Assembly: GCA_023150095.1 (NCBI GenBank)
Contig: JAKLLO010000001.1
Span: 1-64,000 of the forward strand
Reading direction: 5' to 3'
Length of the DNA: 64,000 nucleotides
From: Zoogloea sp.
GTDB taxonomy: Bacteria; Pseudomonadota; Gammaproteobacteria; Burkholderiales; Rhodocyclaceae
Under the pieces are notes generated by a model. It worked only from the letters and a program-made list of their open reading frames with translations, was not told the origin of the DNA and searched no databases. This document shows, piece after piece, positions 61,744-64,000 of this stretch (within the stretch, counting starts at the first letter, position 1; every line of letters begins with the position of its first letter). Both the position numbers and the translations under genes were made by a program.

Positions 61744-63507
61744 ATGTTTCAAGACCATGCCCGCCGGGCAGGGATCGCCCTGCTCATCGCCCCGTCCCTC
61801 GTGCTTGCTGCCGAGGCCGACGCCCCCTTCACGTTCCGCGGCGCCGCCTCGGTCGGCACCGCCTGGCGGACCGCCGAGCGCGACCCGAACCTCGTCCAGC
61901 GCACCAACGGCGCCGCCGCCGGCGTGCCCGGCTACGCCCCCCACGGCCGCAATCAGGACGACGGCAACCTCAACTTCGACAAGGGCGACACCGTCTCACG
62001 GGTGCTCAAGGGCTACGTCGCCGCGGAGTTCCGCCGCGATGCCCTGAGCGCCACCCTCGCCGCCAAGGGCTGGTACGACGACGCGCTCCTCAATGGCAGC
62101 CGCCCGTGGGGCAACGGGCCGGCCGGCTACCAGAGTGGCGGCCCCATCGACGATGCGGGCTTCAGTCAGCGCGGGCGCTTCTCGGGCGCCGCGCTGATGG
62201 AGGCCTTCGTGGCGGGGCGCTTCACGGTTGGCGAGCGGGCGCTCCAGCTCAAGCTCGGCAACCAGTACCTGGACTGGGGCAGCCGGATGAGCATCGGCGG
62301 CGGCCTGTCGGCGCTGCAGCCGGTGGACATCCCCGCCATGCGTCGCCCCGGCGCCACCGCGGACGAGACCCGGGTGCCGATCCCGGCCCTCACCGCGCGC
62401 CTCGAAACCAGCGACACCAGCCGCGTCGAGGCCTTCTACCAGATCCTCTGGCGGCGCACCGAGCTGGACGGCTGCGGCACCTTCTTCGCCACGGCCGACT
62501 ACGTGGCGCCGGGCTGCAACCGGGTGATGGTGGGCGACACCGTCAGCGATCCCGACTCGGTGGGCGCCCAGCGCTACCTCAAGCGCAGCGCCACGCCGGG
62601 CGTCGCCGATGCCGGCCAGTTCGGCGTCGCCACCAGCTTCCGGCTGCCGTCGCTGGCCAGCGAAGTCGGACTCTACGCCGCCCAGTATCACAGCCGCACC
62701 CCCATCGCGAGCCCGGTCCGCTCGGGCCGGGTGGGCGGCGCGCCCTTCGTGCCGGGCGACGCCGACGGGCTCAACGCCCGCTACCTCACCGAGTTTCCGG
62801 AGGACATCCGCGTCTTCGGCATGACCTGGGCCGCGAAGCTCAACCGCGTGAACCTGCTCGCCGAGCTGACCCACCGGCCGAACCTGCCGGTCCAGCTCAA
62901 CTCGGTGGATCTGCTCAACGCGGCCGCCTCCAGCACCGCGCCAACCCTGCTGCGGGCCGACATGAACGCCACGCCCTACGGTGGCGTGCTCCACGGCTAC
63001 GACCGCCTGAGCGTGTCCCAGGCGCAGCTGGCGGGCGTGTGGAGCCTCGACCGCTTTCTGGGAGGCGAGGGGCTGACCCTCGCTGGCGAGGCGGGCGTCA
63101 AGTTTGTTCATGATCTGCCCGATCCGAGCGTGCGCCGCTACGGCCGCTCCGATCTGTACGGCGTCGGGACGGTTTCCGGCGCGTGCACCAGCATCCCCAC
63201 CGGCTGCGCCAACGCCGGCTATGTGACCCGCAGCGCCTGGGGCTATCGACTGCGCGCCGCCTGGCGCTACGCGGGCCTCGCCGACGGCGTGGTTTTGAGC
63301 CCGGTGGTGAGCTGGGCCCACGACGTGAAGGGCTGGTCGGCGGACGGGCTCTTCAACGAAGGCCGGCGCTTCGCCATCTTCGCCCTGAAGGCCGATTTCG
63401 GTCGGCGCTACGTGGCCGAGCTGGGATGGACGAACACCTTTGGCGGCACCTACAACAACGCCCGGGACCGGGATTTCGTGAGCCTGTCTGCGGGCCTGAA
63501 GTTCTGA
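61744..63507 (+). CDS. DUF1302 outer-membrane porin-like protein (second copy)
   Basis: The 587-residue protein has a signal peptide (cleavage near VLAAEADAP) and shares with the protein at 14529 the segments DDGNLNFDKGDTVSRVLKG and KLGNQYLDWGS. It ends SLSAGLKF, with a terminal Phe as in outer-membrane barrels. Unlike the first copy it has no DUF1329, MMPL or YCF48 gene in the visible part; it lies between a fatty-acid ligase and a hydratase. Import or export of a hydrophobic acid is a reasonable guess. The start follows AAGGAGG. Confidence 0.85.
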   Translation: MFQDHARRAGIALLIAPSLVLAAEADAPFTFRGAASVGTAWRTAERDPNLVQRTNGAAAGVPGYAPHGRNQDDGNLNFDKGDTVSRVLKGYVAAEFRRDALSATLAAKGWYDDALLNGSRPWGNGPAGYQSGGPIDDAGFSQRGRFSGAALMEAFVAGRFTVGERALQLKLGNQYLDWGSRMSIGGGLSALQPVDIPAMRRPGATADETRVPIPALTARLETSDTSRVEAFYQILWRRTELDGCGTFFATADYVAPGCNRVMVGDTVSDPDSVGAQRYLKRSATPGVADAGQFGVATSFRLPSLASEVGLYAAQYHSRTPIASPVRSGRVGGAPFVPGDADGLNARYLTEFPEDIRVFGMTWAAKLNRVNLLAELTHRPNLPVQLNSVDLLNAAASSTAPTLLRADMNATPYGGVLHGYDRLSVSQAQLAGVWSLDRFLGGEGLTLAGEAGVKFVHDLPDPSVRRYGRSDLYGVGTVSGACTSIPTGCANAGYVTRSAWGYRLRAAWRYAGLADGVVLSPVVSWAHDVKGWSADGLFNEGRRFAIFALKADFGRRYVAELGWTNTFGGTYNNARDRDFVSLSAGLKF

Positions 63508-63602
63508 CGCGCGCAGCGGGGGCGGCGGGGCTCTTTTCGCCACCCCGGCTTAGCGCTCAGAATGTCGGGCTACGAAATCACGAACCACAGGAACCGCTTC
63601 TC

Positions 63603-64000
63603 ATGACCTCTCCGATCCTGCTCGACGTGGCCAACGGCGTTGCGACGCTGACCCTCAACCGGCCGAAGGCGCTCAATGCGCTGTCCTTCGAGATGATGCA
63701 CGCGCTCTCGGACATCACCGCCAGGCTCGCCCACCGGGATGACCTGCGGGTGGTGGTGATCCAGGGCGCCGGCGACCACTTCATGGCCGGCGGTGATCTG
63801 AAGGATTTTGCCGGCCAGCTGCACCTGTCGCCGGAGAGCCGGATCGCCAGCTTCCGGGCGACCATCGAGCAGCACATCAACCGCAGCGTCGAAACCCTGG
63901 CCGAGTTGCGCGTGCCGGTGATCGGCCGCGTACATGGCGCCTGCGCGGGCTTCGGGCTGTCGCTGGCGTTGGGCTGCGACATGGTGGTGGCGGCGGACAA
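63603..64000 (+). CDS. Enoyl-CoA hydratase/isomerase family protein (partial, runs off the window)
   Basis: The first 132 codons are present and the gene continues past the end of the window. It is a single-domain crotonase: LNRPKALNALSFEMM near the N-terminus, the oxyanion pair in AGGDLKDFAG and GACAGFGLSLALGCDMVVAAD. The catalytic acid residues of a hydratase lie beyond the edge, so hydratase and isomerase roles cannot be told apart. It follows the DUF1302 gene by 95 bp. Confidence 0.9.
   Translation, partial: MTSPILLDVANGVATLTLNRPKALNALSFEMMHALSDITARLAHRDDLRVVVIQGAGDHFMAGGDLKDFAGQLHLSPESRIASFRATIEQHINRSVETLAELRVPVIGRVHGACAGFGLSLALGCDMVVAAD

Overview
The window is GC-rich with very high coding density and mostly Gram-negative envelope and periplasmic functions: c-type cytochromes, a TTQ amine dehydrogenase, PQQ-type accessory proteins and outer-membrane porin-like proteins. 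Gene content (AcoR/BmoR-type sigma-54 activators, a pedF cluster, an aau operon, an mdc operon in the Acinetobacter order, and fad genes under TetR regulators) points to a metabolically versatile betaproteobacterium. The Rhodocyclales (Thauera/Azoarcus/Zoogloea type) are the best guess; this is inference from gene content, not from a marker gene. No rRNA, tRNA, CRISPR array, transposase or phage gene was seen.

Region 1 (0.2-7.9 kb) is a quinoprotein-dehydrogenase accessory block. It has a sigma-54 activator divergent from a small cytochrome c. A minus-strand operon follows (cytochrome c550 PedF, a MoxJ-like binding protein, a YVTN propeller), driven by a consensus -24/-12 promoter, and a second sigma-54 activator diverges from it. 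The alcohol dehydrogenase these parts normally serve is not in the window.

Region 2 (7.9-23 kb) is an aromatic/aralkylamine dehydrogenase operon. A divergent AraC regulator precedes aauB-mauE-mauD-aauA, two monoheme cytochromes c, an envelope module (DUF1329, DUF1302, MMPL/RND exporter, YCF48 protein), a small TerB-like protein and an aldehyde dehydrogenase. A convergent sorbosone-dehydrogenase-type propeller follows. The probable route is amine to aldehyde in the periplasm, electrons to cytochrome c, then aldehyde to acid.

Region 3 (23-31 kb) is mixed: aminoacyl-histidine dipeptidase, a transglutaminase-like protein, an SUV3-type helicase, a DUF3820 protein, a flavin reductase-like protein, a broken MFS transporter, and a bile acid:Na+ symporter-family protein with a divergent AraC regulator.

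Region 4 (31-41 kb) is a complete malonate utilisation operon mdcLMACDEGBH with a divergent GntR regulator. A LysR regulator, a thioesterase, and a composite relic of a malic-enzyme/phosphotransacetylase fragment joined to a truncated AEC transporter follow. A large hybrid histidine kinase separates it from the next region.

Region 5 (44-64 kb) is fatty-acid oxidation. One unit is tetR-fadE-fadI-fadJ-thioesterase-FadL. A second is tetR-fadN-fadA, with a long imperfect hairpin element between fadN and fadA. Then come an AlkS/MalT-type LuxR activator, a medium/long-chain acyl-CoA ligase, a second DUF1302 protein and the start of an enoyl-CoA hydratase cut by the window edge. The two tetR promoters carry different palindromes of the same design (half-site, 4-base centre, half-site).
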